38,899 nt of DNA from Streptomyces oceani (lineage in GTDB: Bacteria > Actinomycetota > Actinomycetes > Streptomycetales > Streptomycetaceae), in the NCBI RefSeq assembly GCF_001751245.1, contig NZ_LJGU01000114.1:381543-420441 (forward strand), read 5' to 3'. Both the position numbers and the translations under genes were made by a program. The notes beneath the pieces are model-generated. The model was not told where the DNA came from, made no database searches, and was given only the letters and a program-made list of their open reading frames with translations. Shown one piece after another: positions 16,223-24,563 of this stretch (its first letter is position 1; the number at the start of each line of letters is the position of its first letter).

Positions 16223-16729
16223 TCAGCGGGCGAGGAGCGTGCCCGCGGAGTCCAGCGCGCCCTCCAGGCTGAGCAGTCGGCGCTTCCGGTCGAGGCCGCC
16301 CGCGTATCCGGTGAGCGAGCCGTTCGCCCCGACCACACGGTGGCAGGGGTGCACGACGGCCAGCGGATTGGCGCCCACGGCGCCGCCCACCGCCCGCACG
16401 GCCCGTGGGTCGAGGCCCGCCATGGCGGCGAGTCGGCCGTACGTGACGGTGCTGCCGTACGGGATCTCGTCCAGCGCCGCCCAGACCGCCTCCCGGAAGG
16501 GAGAGCCACCGGTGGCGAACCTCAGGTCGAACTCCTTGAGGTCCCCGGCGAAGTAGGCGTCGAACTGGTCGACCGCGGCGCCGAAGGCGGTGTCGTCCCG
16601 CCGCCAGTGCCCGCCGACGGTGGCGCCGCCCTTCTGCTCGGGCATGGACACCGATGCGAGGGTGCCCGGTTCGGGCCCGGACAGCAGCAGTTCGCCGAGC
16701 GGGCTGGGGTGCGTGGTGTACAACATCAT
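16223..16729 (-). CDS. ogt: Methylated-DNA--[protein]-cysteine S-methyltransferase
   Basis: A suicide DNA-repair enzyme that transfers the alkyl group from O6-alkylguanine to its own cysteine. The 168-residue protein carries the active-site motif PCHRV (VVHPCHRVVGANGSLTGYAGG), the DNA-binding helix region IPYGSTVTYGRLA, and the N-terminal domain of Ogt-type enzymes. The ATG at 16727-16729 is preferred for its AAGGAG ribosome-binding site; the upstream ATG at 16753 would overlap the Ada-AlkA stop as ATGA. Coupled to the adjacent Ada-AlkA gene as an alkylation-repair operon. Confidence 0.93.
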   Translation of the reverse strand: MMLYTTHPSPLGELLLSGPEPGTLASVSMPEQKGGATVGGHWRRDDTAFGAAVDQFDAYFAGDLKEFDLRFATGGSPFREAVWAALDEIPYGSTVTYGRLAAMAGLDPRAVRAVGGAVGANPLAVVHPCHRVVGANGSLTGYAGGLDRKRRLLSLEGALDSAGTLLAR

Positions 16730-16749
16730 GTCTCCTTGGTGCCGTGTGG

Positions 16750-18360
16750 TCATGAGCCGCGGGTGGCAGAGGCGAACGGGCCGGGGGCGGCGGCGCGCCA
16801 GAGGTGGTGGAGGGCGTACGAGCGCCAGGGCCGCCAGCGTTCGGCGTCGGTCGCCCCGCCGGGGTCCCGGACAGGAGGCGCTCCCCGCACGGCGGCCCCA
16901 CCGACGGCGCCCGCGACGGCGGCCAGGCCGTGGCGTACGCCGGCGTCGCCGGGCAGGAAGACGTCGGGGTCACCGAGGGCACGCATCCGCACGTAGCCGG
17001 CGGTCCACGGTCCGATGCCGGGCAACGCGAGCAGGCTCCGTTCGCACTCCGCCCGCTCCGCCCCCGGTTCGAGGACGACGGTCCCGTCAGCGAGCGCGGC
17101 ACAGACGGCGCGCAGGGTGTCCTTACGGGCGCGGGGCATGCCCAGTTCCTCGAGTGGCGCGCCGGCGAGCGTCTCGGCTCGCGGGAAGAGGTGGGTGAGC
17201 GCGCCGTCCGGAGCGGGCAGCGGCTTGCCGTAGCCGGCCACCAGCCGCCCGGTCAGGCCACGTGCCGCGGCGACGCTGACCTGCTGCCCCAGCACCGCGC
17301 GTACGGCCAGTTCGTGCGGGTCGGCGGCACCGGGCGAGCGGATGCCGGGCGCGGCGGTGACCAGCGGCCCGAGCAGCGGATCGGCGCCGAGTCGTTCGGC
17401 GATGGCGTACGGATCGGCGTCCAGGTCGAGGAGTTGCCGCAGCCGCGCAACCGCCGCCGTAAGGTCGCGCAGATCGGCCAGCCGCAGTCGCGCCGCCAGC
17501 CAGCGATGGTCGCCGCCACCGCCCGCGTGCTCGTCCACCTCGGCGACGCCGACGCCGTAGTCGAGCGTCAGCGTCCGGCGGTAGACCCGGCCCGATCCGC
17601 CGTGCCGTACCTCCTCGATGCCCGGGACGGCACGGCGCTCCAGGAAGTCGAAGAGCGCGGCGGCGTCGAGCGGGCCACGGTAGGCGAGGCGCAGCGGCAC
17701 GCCGGCGCAGGGGGTCCCAGCGGGGGCGGCGGAGGGCGGGCTGGCGGAGGCTGTGTTCGCGGTATCCGGGGCGACCGTGGCCTTCCCCACGGAGCCGATG
17801 CCGCCGCGACGTGCCGCGCGCAGTCCGCTGGGGGTCGCGGCGTAGATCTCCCGAACGGTGTCGTTGAACTGTCGTACGCTCGCGAACCCGGCGGCGAAGG
17901 CGATGTCGGTGACCGGCAGTGACGTGGTCTGCAACAGCAGCCGCGCGGTGTGCGCGCGTTGCGCGCGGGCCAGGGCGACGGGGCCGGCGCCCAGCTCGGC
18001 GGTCAGCTGCCGCTGGAGCTGACGGGCGCTGTAGCCGAGGCGAAGCGCGAGGCCGGAGACGCCCTCGCGGTCCACCACACCGTCCGCGATCATGCGCATG
18101 GCCCGGCCGACCACGTCGGCGCGTACGTCCCACTCGGGCGAGCCCGGGACGGCGTCGGGGCGACAGCGGCGGCAGGCACGGAAGCCCGCTCGCTGGGCCG
18201 CGGCGGCGGTGGGATGGAAGCGTACGTTGTCCCGCTTGGGCGTCATGGCCGGGCAGCTCGGCCGGCAGTAGATGCCGGTGCTCATCACGCCGAGGAAGAA
18301 CACGCCGTCGAACCGCGCGTCGCGGCTGCGTACCGCCTCGTACCTGCTCTCTTCCGTCAT
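16750..18360 (-). CDS. Ada-AlkA fusion: regulator / DNA-3-methyladenine glycosylase
   Basis: A 536-residue multidomain repair protein. Residues 1-75 form the Ada N-terminal methylphosphotriester domain with zinc cysteines C32, C36, C63 and C66 (GIYCRPSC, CRRC); C32 is the expected methyl acceptor. An AraC-type DNA-binding domain follows (about 80-185: LGYSARQLQRQLTAELG; IAFAAGFASVRQFNDTVREIY). After a linker come the AlkA N-terminal domain and the HhH-GPD glycosylase domain, with LPGIGPWTAGYVRMRALGD and the catalytic Asp in VFLPGDAGVRHG. It lacks the Ada C-terminal methyltransferase, supplied by the downstream ogt gene. Methylation of the N-domain probably activates expression of its own operon. 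Confidence 0.92.
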   Translation of the reverse strand: MTEESRYEAVRSRDARFDGVFFLGVMSTGIYCRPSCPAMTPKRDNVRFHPTAAAAQRAGFRACRRCRPDAVPGSPEWDVRADVVGRAMRMIADGVVDREGVSGLALRLGYSARQLQRQLTAELGAGPVALARAQRAHTARLLLQTTSLPVTDIAFAAGFASVRQFNDTVREIYAATPSGLRAARRGGIGSVGKATVAPDTANTASASPPSAAPAGTPCAGVPLRLAYRGPLDAAALFDFLERRAVPGIEEVRHGGSGRVYRRTLTLDYGVGVAEVDEHAGGGGDHRWLAARLRLADLRDLTAAVARLRQLLDLDADPYAIAERLGADPLLGPLVTAAPGIRSPGAADPHELAVRAVLGQQVSVAAARGLTGRLVAGYGKPLPAPDGALTHLFPRAETLAGAPLEELGMPRARKDTLRAVCAALADGTVVLEPGAERAECERSLLALPGIGPWTAGYVRMRALGDPDVFLPGDAGVRHGLAAVAGAVGGAAVRGAPPVRDPGGATDAERWRPWRSYALHHLWRAAAPGPFASATRGS

Positions 18361-18641
18361 CACGAGGTCCAGTCTGCGCCTCCCGTAAGGCCCGGGCTAG
18401 CGGAAATCGGACGGCACGGTACGGCGGAACACGGCGGCGGGCGGCCGCTTCCGTGGGTACGGCGGGCGGGGCCGGCCGCCGTACCGGAGCAGGTCAGCCG
18501 GGCGGGTGATTCGCACCGGCGGCCTCGGCCCGGCACCCCGCCGGCGCGCGGGACGGTGCGGTGTGCTGGGTCGGACAGCGGGACGCCGCGAGGCAGCGGC
18601 CCGCCCCGCAGCAATCGACCCCCCTGGGAGAAGTGATCGTC

Positions 18642-18875
18642 ATGGCCGAGTGCGAGGTCTGCCAGAACGACTACGCGATGTCCTTCGAGGTCCGTACGGC
18701 GGGCGAGGTGCACGTCTTCGACAGCTTCGAGTGCGCCGCGCACAAGCTGGCGCCGATCTGCGAACACTGCCAGTGCCGCATCCTCGGCCACGGCCTGGAG
18801 AGTCAGGGCCACTTCTACTGCTGCGCGCACTGCGCGCGGATGCAGGGCCGCGCCGAACTCGTCGACCACGCCTGA
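18642..18875 (+). CDS. Prokaryotic metallothionein family protein
   Basis: A 77-residue Cys- and His-rich protein with nine cysteines (C4, C7, C31, C40, C43, C45, C60, C61, C64) and seven histidines, arranged CxxC - FDSFEC - CEHCQC - CCAHC. It resembles the small actinobacterial metallothionein-type proteins that bind zinc or similar ions. ATG 18642 is about 10 nt after GGGAGAA; the GTG at 18633 is too close to that site. Transcribed alone, divergent from the alkylation-repair operon; the 281-nt gap upstream shows no recognisable operator. A zinc-finger role cannot be excluded. Confidence 0.75.
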   Translation: MAECEVCQNDYAMSFEVRTAGEVHVFDSFECAAHKLAPICEHCQCRILGHGLESQGHFYCCAHCARMQGRAELVDHA

Positions 18876-18895
18876 CCGTTCGCCTACGAGCAGGA

Positions 18896-18909
18896 CCCGC
18901 GTGCGCGGG
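18896..18909. terminator. Short hairpin between convergent genes
   Basis: CCCGCG / CGCGGG with a 2-nt centre, lying between the convergent metallothionein and rsgA genes. A GC-rich candidate bidirectional terminator without U-tract. Confidence 0.3.
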
Positions 18910-18962
18910 ACGGGAGCGGGCGAGCCGGTCGTACCCGGACCCGCACCCGTCCCGGCGCACGG

Positions 18963-20057
18963 TCAGCGGTCCTTGCGTGGGCCGCGTTTGCGTTCCATCA
19001 CGTGCCGGAGCAGCACCTGACCTTGCTTGACCCGCTGCTTCTGCTGGGCCGCGAGCCGGGCGTCCGTACGCGCGGCGATACGGGCGTTCTCCCGGAGGAG
19101 CTTGCGGTAGCTGGTCAGCCGGCGCTGCGGCAGGGAGCCGTCGTCGACGGCGGCGAGCACGGCACAGCCCGGCTCGCTCTGGTGCGCGCAGTCATGGAAG
19201 CGGCAGTCCTCGGCCAACTCCTCGATCTCCGCGAACGCCTGGCTCACCCCGCCCTCCGCCTCCCACAGGCCCACGCCGCGCAGGCCCGGGGTGTCGATGA
19301 GGACGCCGCCGCCGGGCAGCGGGAGCAGGTCACGCGTGGTGGTGGTGTGCCGCCCCTTGCCGTCCTGGTCCCGGATGGCCGCCACCTCCTGCGCTTGCTC
19401 CCCCAACAGGGCGTTCGCGAGCGTGGACTTGCCGGCTCCGGACACGCCGAGCAGCACGGTGGTGCCGGCGGACAGGACGGCCCGTAGCACGTCCATGCCG
19501 TCACCGGTGCTGGCGCTGACGGCCAGCACCTGCACGCCGGGCGCGGCACCCTCCGCATCGGCGAGCAGTTGCGCCAGGGTTGCCGAGTCCGGCACCAGGT
19601 CCGACTTGGTGAGCACGACCAGCGGCTGTGCTCCGCTGGACCAGGCGAGCGAGACGAAGCGTTCGAGACGGGCGAGGTCGAGTTCGGCCGCGAGGGACAC
19701 CGCGACCAGCGCGTGGTCGACGTTGGCCGCGAGCACCTGGCCCTCGCTGCGTTTCGAGGAGGTGGCGCGTACGAAGGCCGTACGCCGCGGCAGCAGCGCG
19801 TTCAGCTCCGGCTCGCCCCTGCCGTTCGTGCCGAGCACGACCCAGTCACCGGTGCACAGGGCGCCGGTGGGGTCGGTGGCGGCGTCGGCGACGGACAGTG
19901 CGGTGGTGCCGGCGCGGATCGGGCCGTTGGTGGTGATGACGTCGCACCGGCCCCGGTCGACGCGCACCACACGGGCGGGCACGACGCCCTCGGCGTCGTA
20001 CGGTGCGAAGGAGTCGGCGAGTTGGGAGTCCCAGCCGTAGGCGAGAAGGTCGCTCAT
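18963..20057 (-). CDS. rsgA: Ribosome small-subunit-dependent GTPase A
   Basis: A 364-residue circularly permuted GTPase acting in late 30S-subunit maturation. An N-terminal OB-fold (about 25-100) is followed by the G domain in permuted order: G4 LTKSD (about 148), then G1 GVSGAGKST (about 208), then G3 DTPG (about 257). The C-terminal zinc-binding part has the ligand set CRFHDCAHQSEPGC. The basic C-terminal tail (MERKRGPRKDR) is typical for ribosome binding. The ATG at 20055-20057 begins MSDLLAYGWDSQ. A possible 29-codon upstream frame lies at 20101-20190. Confidence 0.95.
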   Translation of the reverse strand: MSDLLAYGWDSQLADSFAPYDAEGVVPARVVRVDRGRCDVITTNGPIRAGTTALSVADAATDPTGALCTGDWVVLGTNGRGEPELNALLPRRTAFVRATSSKRSEGQVLAANVDHALVAVSLAAELDLARLERFVSLAWSSGAQPLVVLTKSDLVPDSATLAQLLADAEGAAPGVQVLAVSASTGDGMDVLRAVLSAGTTVLLGVSGAGKSTLANALLGEQAQEVAAIRDQDGKGRHTTTTRDLLPLPGGGVLIDTPGLRGVGLWEAEGGVSQAFAEIEELAEDCRFHDCAHQSEPGCAVLAAVDDGSLPQRRLTSYRKLLRENARIAARTDARLAAQQKQRVKQGQVLLRHVMERKRGPRKDR

Positions 20058-20100
20058 GGGTTGAACCCTTCAGCAGGGTGGCCCGGCCGAGCGCGTGTGC

Positions 20101-20190
20101 TCAGGAAGCGGCACGCCCGGGAGCCACGGGAAGCGGGAAAGTGATCTTCTGCGCGCGGGCAGCGCCCACGCGGACTTCAGCCGTCGTCAC
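20101..20190 (-). CDS. Possible small upstream peptide (29 aa) before rsgA
   Basis: A GTG at 20188-20190 is preceded by a very strong GGGAGGTG ribosome-binding site and opens a 29-residue frame (MTTAEVRVGAARAQKITFPL, then nine more residues). It ends 43 nt before rsgA. Third-position G/C bias is lower than in neighbouring genes, so translation is plausible but unproven. Nothing else was recognised in the 286-nt gap 20058-20343. Confidence 0.35.
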   Translation of the reverse strand: MTTAEVRVGAARAQKITFPLPVAPGRAAS

Positions 20191-20343
20191 GGTCCGCACC
20201 TCCCTTCCCTCGCCGGTGGTTCATGAGGGCGGCCGATTGACCGACCGCCACCGCGGAGTCTAGGCACGGCGATCGAGGGAGGTCCAAGGGTTTTTCGGCG
20301 ACCCGCGCGCCGGGCGGCGCCGCTGCCCGTATGCCGCTCCGGG

Positions 20344-20982
20344 TCAGCCCCGCGACTCCGGCGCGGATGGTCGTACGGGGCGGCCGTACGACCATCCGGA
20401 AGCCCCGGATGTCCGGGAAGCCCCGGGCGGCTGGGGCGGTTCGGTCGCCGACGGCTGGTCGATGGTCATGGGGAACATCAACAGCATCGCGCTGACGCGT
20501 ACGGCTTCCGGTGTCCCCGGCGGCCGGGCGGCGTTGTGCAGTTCGACGCTCAGCTCCCTGGCCAGTTCCCGGACCCGCTCCCAGTCCTCCGGGGCGAGCC
20601 ACAACTCGGCGTCCGTCAACTCACCCCGGCTGTCCGGGAGTCGGTGCGCGGTACGCCGGCTCAGTTCCTCGCCGAGGACGGCGGCCAGCATCCGGTGGTC
20701 CTCCGGGCTGCCGGTGCCGAGGCGTTCGCCACTGTCCGGGTCGTGCTGGTAGCGCTTGGCCCGGCCACCGCGCACGCTCTCCTCCGCCACCAGGTCGAGC
20801 AGCCCGGCGGCGTACAGCTTGCGCAGGTGATAGCTGACGTTCGCCTGCGTCTCGTCGAGCGCCCGGGCCGCTTCCGCCGCGCTGTACGGAGCGGCGGTGA
20901 GCAGCGACAACAGCCGCAACCGGAGCGGGTGGGCGAGCGCGCGCAGGCCGCCGACGTCGGCGGAGGCTCGTGGCGCGGGCAT
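20344..20982 (-). CDS. ArsR-type winged-helix transcriptional regulator
   Basis: A 212-residue regulator. The N-terminal winged helix-turn-helix is typical of the ArsR/HTH_20 group: ALAHPLRLRLLSLLTAAPYSAAEAARAL, then DETQANVSYHLRKLYAAGLLDLV, and the wing ESVRGGRAKRYQHDP. A helical C-terminal region (EDHRMLAAVLGEELSRRTAHRL; EDWERVRELARELSVELHNAA) follows, as in large actinobacterial members that control neighbouring MFS exporters. No obvious metal-binding Cys cluster is present, so an organic ligand is more likely than a metal. It follows the MFS gene by 31 nt in the same orientation. Confidence 0.85.
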   Translation of the reverse strand: MPAPRASADVGGLRALAHPLRLRLLSLLTAAPYSAAEAARALDETQANVSYHLRKLYAAGLLDLVAEESVRGGRAKRYQHDPDSGERLGTGSPEDHRMLAAVLGEELSRRTAHRLPDSRGELTDAELWLAPEDWERVRELARELSVELHNAARPPGTPEAVRVSAMLLMFPMTIDQPSATEPPQPPGASRTSGASGWSYGRPVRPSAPESRG

Positions 20983-21013
20983 CGGCTCAGTATGCCGGGG
21001 CCCGCTGGGGCGA

Positions 21014-22430
21014 TCAAAGCGCCCGTGGCGCGCCGTCGTCCGAGCCCGGCGAGTCCTTCTCGTACGCCAGTGGGCCGGGCACGGACGTCTCGCCGGCCTC
21101 GTTGGACGTGCCCTCCGGACCTCCGGCGGGGGCGACGAAGCTTCCCGCGGGGCCGCCGGAGCGGGTGGTGAGCCCGCGTACCTCCCTGCTGCACAGCGCC
21201 GCCAGAGTCACCGCGACCACCAGCACGACCCCGCCCAGCATGGTGGTCCGGGTGCCGACGCGCTCCGCGAGCGGCCCGGCGAGCATCTCGCCCAGCGGCA
21301 GCGAGAGCATCGAGCCGAGCGCGTCGTACGAGTAGACGCGCGCCAGCCGGTCCTGCGGGATGTTCTCCTGCAGGGAGAGGTCCCAGGCGACCGAGAACAG
21401 CTCGATGGCGATGCCGTTGACGAACATCGCGACCACCAGCAGCGCCAGGCCCGCGGACTGCGACAGCACCAGCAGCGGCAGCGCGTCCAGCGCGACCACG
21501 GCGACGCCGAGACGCAGCGCGTGCCGGGTGCGGGCGCGCGCCACCAGCACCCCGCCCACCAGTGCTCCGGCCATCTGGGTGGCGCAGGCCCCAAGCGGTA
21601 CGTCCGAAGGTCTGGTCGGCGATGGTGGGTCCCAGCACCTGGAGGGCGCCGGCGGCCACAGCGTTGACCACGCAGAACTGCCCGACGACCACCCAGACCC
21701 ACGTCCGGGACGCGAACTCCCGCCACCCGGCACGCAGTTCCTGCCAGGCCGAGGGCGACTGGGGCGATTTGACCTGCGGTGGGCGGGCAGCGCTGGCCGT
21801 ACGGCCCACGGCACGGTACGCGGCGGCTGCGACGAGGAAGGCGCACGCGTTGCAGGCCAGGCCCCAGCCGGGGCTGACCAGGGCGGTCAGCAGGCCGCCG
21901 AGTGAGGCCCCGGCGATCATGCCGGCGTTCAGGCCCATCCGGGCCAGGGCGTTCGCCGGGCGTAGCTCCGCGGCCGGCACCGTCTGCGGTACGAGCGCCG
22001 CGGCGGCCGGGATGGAGACGGCGGACACCGCGCCGTTGAGCACGCTGAGCACGACGAGCACCGGCACCGAGGCGGAGCCGAGGATCAGGGTGGCCGCCAC
22101 CGCGCCCTGGGCCAGCGCCGCGGCGACGCTCGCGCCCTGAAGCAGGACCGCGCGGGGCAGCCGGTCCGCCAGCAGCCCGCCGAAGAGCAGGAGCAGGGCG
22201 TTGGCCACCGACCTGGCGCCCACCACCACGCCGACCTGCACGGCCGAGCCGCCGAGGTCGAGGACGGCGAAGGCCAGAGCGATCGGCGCCATGGCGTTCG
22301 CGAAGTACGTCAGGGCGCGTCCGAGGGCGAGACTCCGGAAGCTTCGGTGGCGCAGCGTACGCAGAAGCGGGCCACGCTGGAGGAGAGGGGGCACGGAAGG
22401 AGTGTGCGGGGCATGACGGGCGACCGTCAA
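21014..22430 (-). pseudogene. MFS transporter with internal frameshift
   Basis: A drug-exporter-like MFS protein read in two frames. From a TTG at 22430, one frame gives the first about 275 residues (LRTLRHRSFRSLALGRALTY; GGLLADRLPRAVLLQG; ALQVLGPTIADQTFGRTAW). The natural continuation (ACATQMAGALVGGVLVARAR, through about six more helices, ending near 21014) is in the +1 frame. The shift point is a G4 run on the coding strand at 21592-21589: one G fewer restores a roughly 470-residue protein. It is either a true inactivating mutation or a homopolymer sequencing error. The start is uncertain; GTG further in is possible. It forms an operon with the ArsR-type regulator. Confidence 0.75.
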
Positions 22431-22446
22431 ACAATTATTTGACGGT
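22423..22446. promoter_or_regulatory. 24-bp palindromic operator upstream of MFS-ArsR operon
   Basis: A perfect 9-bp inverted repeat, ACCGTCAAA (22423-22431) / TTTGACGGT (22438-22446), is separated by CAATTA. Each arm supplies a TTGACG -35-like hexamer, one per strand. On the plus strand CGAGAT (22463-22468) is 17 nt on; on the minus strand CACACT is 18 nt on. Such symmetry at the head of an ArsR-containing operon suggests autoregulation. If so, the TTG start at 22430 within it is doubtful. Confidence 0.6.
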
Positions 22447-22473
22447 TACTCTCGAGGTCCACGAGATGAAGTG

Positions 22474-22504
22474 GGCGTGCTCGTAGGCGTGCTCGTAGGC
22501 GTGC
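22474..22504. repeat. 12-bp tandem repeat, 2.6 copies
   Basis: The unit GGCGTGCTCGTA is present at 22474-22485 and 22486-22497, with a partial third copy GGCGTGC to 22504. It lies in the non-coding space between the divergent operator and the small plus-strand gene. It may be a replication-slippage product. Confidence 0.6.
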
Positions 22505-22559
22505 CGCCCGATGGGACTGGCGGCGCTCCGACGTCCACGTCGCTTGCCAAACTGACGTC

Positions 22560-22898
22560 ATGACACGTGCTAACGCCTCAGGCGTGAAGATGGCCGAACT
22601 CTTCGACCCGGAGCCCATAACATGGGGGCTTCGTGGCGACCCCCACGTCTGGCGGGCGCTTCGCGATCACCTGTCAGAGACCTACGTGCCGGCATCGGTC
22701 GACGAGGCGGTCAGCCTGGTGCGGGTGGCGTTCAGTGAGCTCGTGGGGGTCGACCTGGTCACCCATGCGGAACCGTGGGTGCGTCGCGACCAGTTCGCTC
22801 ATGGTGGTATGTCCAGTGGCGGGGTCAGTCTCAACGAGTGGCGAGAGAGACTGCTGCCCCTGCTCACAGAGCGCGCGAGGGTGCTGTTGGAGTCCTGA
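22560..22898 (+). CDS. Small hypothetical protein
   Basis: A 112-residue acidic protein of unknown function, with core MAELFDPEPITWGLRGDPHVW, then RALRDHLSE, SLVRVAFSELVGVDL and NEWRERLLPLLTERARVLLE. No signal peptide, membrane segment or known motif is visible. The helical, leucine-rich C-terminus and good third-position bias support it being real. ATG 22560 lacks an obvious ribosome-binding site, so leaderless translation or ATG 22590 is possible. Confidence 0.6.
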   Translation: MTRANASGVKMAELFDPEPITWGLRGDPHVWRALRDHLSETYVPASVDEAVSLVRVAFSELVGVDLVTHAEPWVRRDQFAHGGMSSGGVSLNEWRERLLPLLTERARVLLES

Positions 22899-22976
22899 CC
22901 AGCTACGCCGCTTCCCGGAGCGCGGCCGGGGGTGCGGTGGGGCCGGAAGTCGCCCTGCGTGTGCTCGGACCGCCGG

Positions 22977-24401
22977 TCAGGTCTTGCGCCCCCCGCTCGG
23001 CGGATCATCACCGTCCTGCCGCCGCGGGCGGGCGGTGCCGTCCGCTCCGGTACTCGCCTGGTCGTCCGTCTGGTCGGCCGGGCGGTCGTCCGCGCGGTCG
23101 GCCGTATGGTCGTCGCCACCGCCCGGTTCGTCGCTCCCACGATCATCGGTGTCCGACGGGCCCCCTTCCGTGCTCCCTTCGATCCGGTCCGGCCGGGCCT
23201 CGCTCGGTCCCTCGTACGCGCCGGGGCCCGGAGGCCGCTCCTCGGACCGCGCCTTCGTATGGGAACGCAGCCGCGCGCGCATGTCACTCGGGGACAGCAA
23301 CCGGGTCCAGCGCTCCGGCAGGTACGCCAATCCGTGATGCCCCGAGTCCTCCGTACCCTCCGCCCCACCGTCGCCCTCGCCCTCGCCCTCGGCGCCACGC
23401 ACCGCCCGACGCGCCTCGGCCGCCGCGACCAGGTCCGCCGCGGCCTCCACGCGCGCCTGCTCGGTGAGCCGGCGCGCCGCGGCGGTGGCGACGGACGGCC
23501 AGACCCGGTCTATGGCGGCGTTCACCGCGGCGCCCACGAGCACCGCGAACGCGGAGATCCCGATCCACAGCAGCACCGCGACCGGCGCCGCGAGCGAACC
23601 GTAGATGGTCGGACCCTCGACGGTGTTGGCGAGATAGACCCGCAACAGGACACTGCCCACCACCCACATCACCAGGGCCACCAGCGCTCCGGGCACGTCC
23701 TCCCGCCAGGGAGAGCGCACCGGGACGGACACGTGGTAGAGCGTGGTGAGGAAGACGATGGACAGCAGCAGCACCAGCGGCCAGTAGAAGACCTCCACCA
23801 GCCAGGTGGCCTCGGGCAGCAGCCGCATGACGGTCTCCGGGCCGGCCACCATGAGGGGCAGCGCCACCAGTCCGATCACAAGGGCGGCGAGGTAGAGCAG
23901 GAAGGCCAGCAGCCGGGTCTTGATGATGCCGCGGTGCCCGTCCAGTCCGTACATCACGGTGATGGTGTCGATGAAGACGTTCACCGCGCGCGAGCCGGAC
24001 CAGAGGGCCAGCGCGAAGCCGATGGAGATGACGTCCGGTCGGCCGCCCCTGATCACGTCGTCGATCAGCGGGCGGGCGATCTGTTCGACGGCTCGGTCGG
24101 AGAGCACGGTCTCGGCCGCTTTGAGGAAGTTGCGACGCATGGAGGCGATGGTGTCCAGCTCGATCCAGGCGTCGAGATAGCCCAGCAGGCCGACCATGCC
24201 GAGCAGCAGGGGCGGAATCGAGATCAGGGTGAAGAACGCCGCCTCGGCGGCCAGGCCCAGCACCCGGTTCTCCATACAGGACTTCACCGTGTCCTTGAGC
24301 AGCAACCAGGCCATCCTCCGCTTCCGAACGTTGCGGTAGATGACACGGGCCCGGCGCAACGCTCCGGAGGAGTGGTCGGCGGACTTTCGGCGGGCTGGCA
24401 T
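22977..24401 (-). CDS. YihY/BrkB family inner-membrane protein
   Basis: A 474-residue membrane protein of the YihY/UPF0761 family, formerly linked to ribonuclease BN. About six hydrophobic segments lie between residues 50 and 310: LAAEAAFFTLISIPPLLLGMVGLLG, ISIGFALALWSGSRAVNVF, LLAFLLYLAALVIGLVALPLMV, WPLVLLLSIVFLTTLYHVSV, VPGALVALVMWVVGSVLLRVYL and VLLWIGISAFAVLVGAAVNAAID. The early A-x-x-x-A-F-F-x-L-I-S-I-P-P-L motif is typical. The C-terminal about 150 residues form a charged, Asp/Gly/Pro-rich disordered tail unusual in length. Exact transport function is unknown for the family. Confidence 0.9.
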   Translation of the reverse strand: MPARRKSADHSSGALRRARVIYRNVRKRRMAWLLLKDTVKSCMENRVLGLAAEAAFFTLISIPPLLLGMVGLLGYLDAWIELDTIASMRRNFLKAAETVLSDRAVEQIARPLIDDVIRGGRPDVISIGFALALWSGSRAVNVFIDTITVMYGLDGHRGIIKTRLLAFLLYLAALVIGLVALPLMVAGPETVMRLLPEATWLVEVFYWPLVLLLSIVFLTTLYHVSVPVRSPWREDVPGALVALVMWVVGSVLLRVYLANTVEGPTIYGSLAAPVAVLLWIGISAFAVLVGAAVNAAIDRVWPSVATAAARRLTEQARVEAAADLVAAAEARRAVRGAEGEGEGDGGAEGTEDSGHHGLAYLPERWTRLLSPSDMRARLRSHTKARSEERPPGPGAYEGPSEARPDRIEGSTEGGPSDTDDRGSDEPGGGDDHTADRADDRPADQTDDQASTGADGTARPRRQDGDDPPSGGRKT

Positions 24402-24563
24402 CAGACCAAATTAACGTTTCGCCGCCATGGACCCGGGAGTGACCAGCAGGGCCGCCGTCCGATTCACTCCGGTTGCGACCAGCTCCGGGAGCGGGCCGGG
24501 CGGTGACTCGTGGCACATCCGCTCGGGGTACGCGTCGGCGGGCTCCTTGCGTACGCTCCTGGC

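Noticed and set aside
14948..16996. A 682-codon open frame on the plus strand opposite the PP2C-like and Ogt genes
   Set aside because: Its composition (runs of Ser/Gly/Ala/Arg, no family resemblance) is that of an antisense shadow in GC-rich DNA; the minus-strand genes have recognisable domains.
22932..24506. A 524-codon plus-strand frame opposite the YihY-type gene
   Set aside because: Rich in His/Gln/Arg/Gly with no domain; it crosses the start of the divergent region and is antisense to a clear membrane protein.
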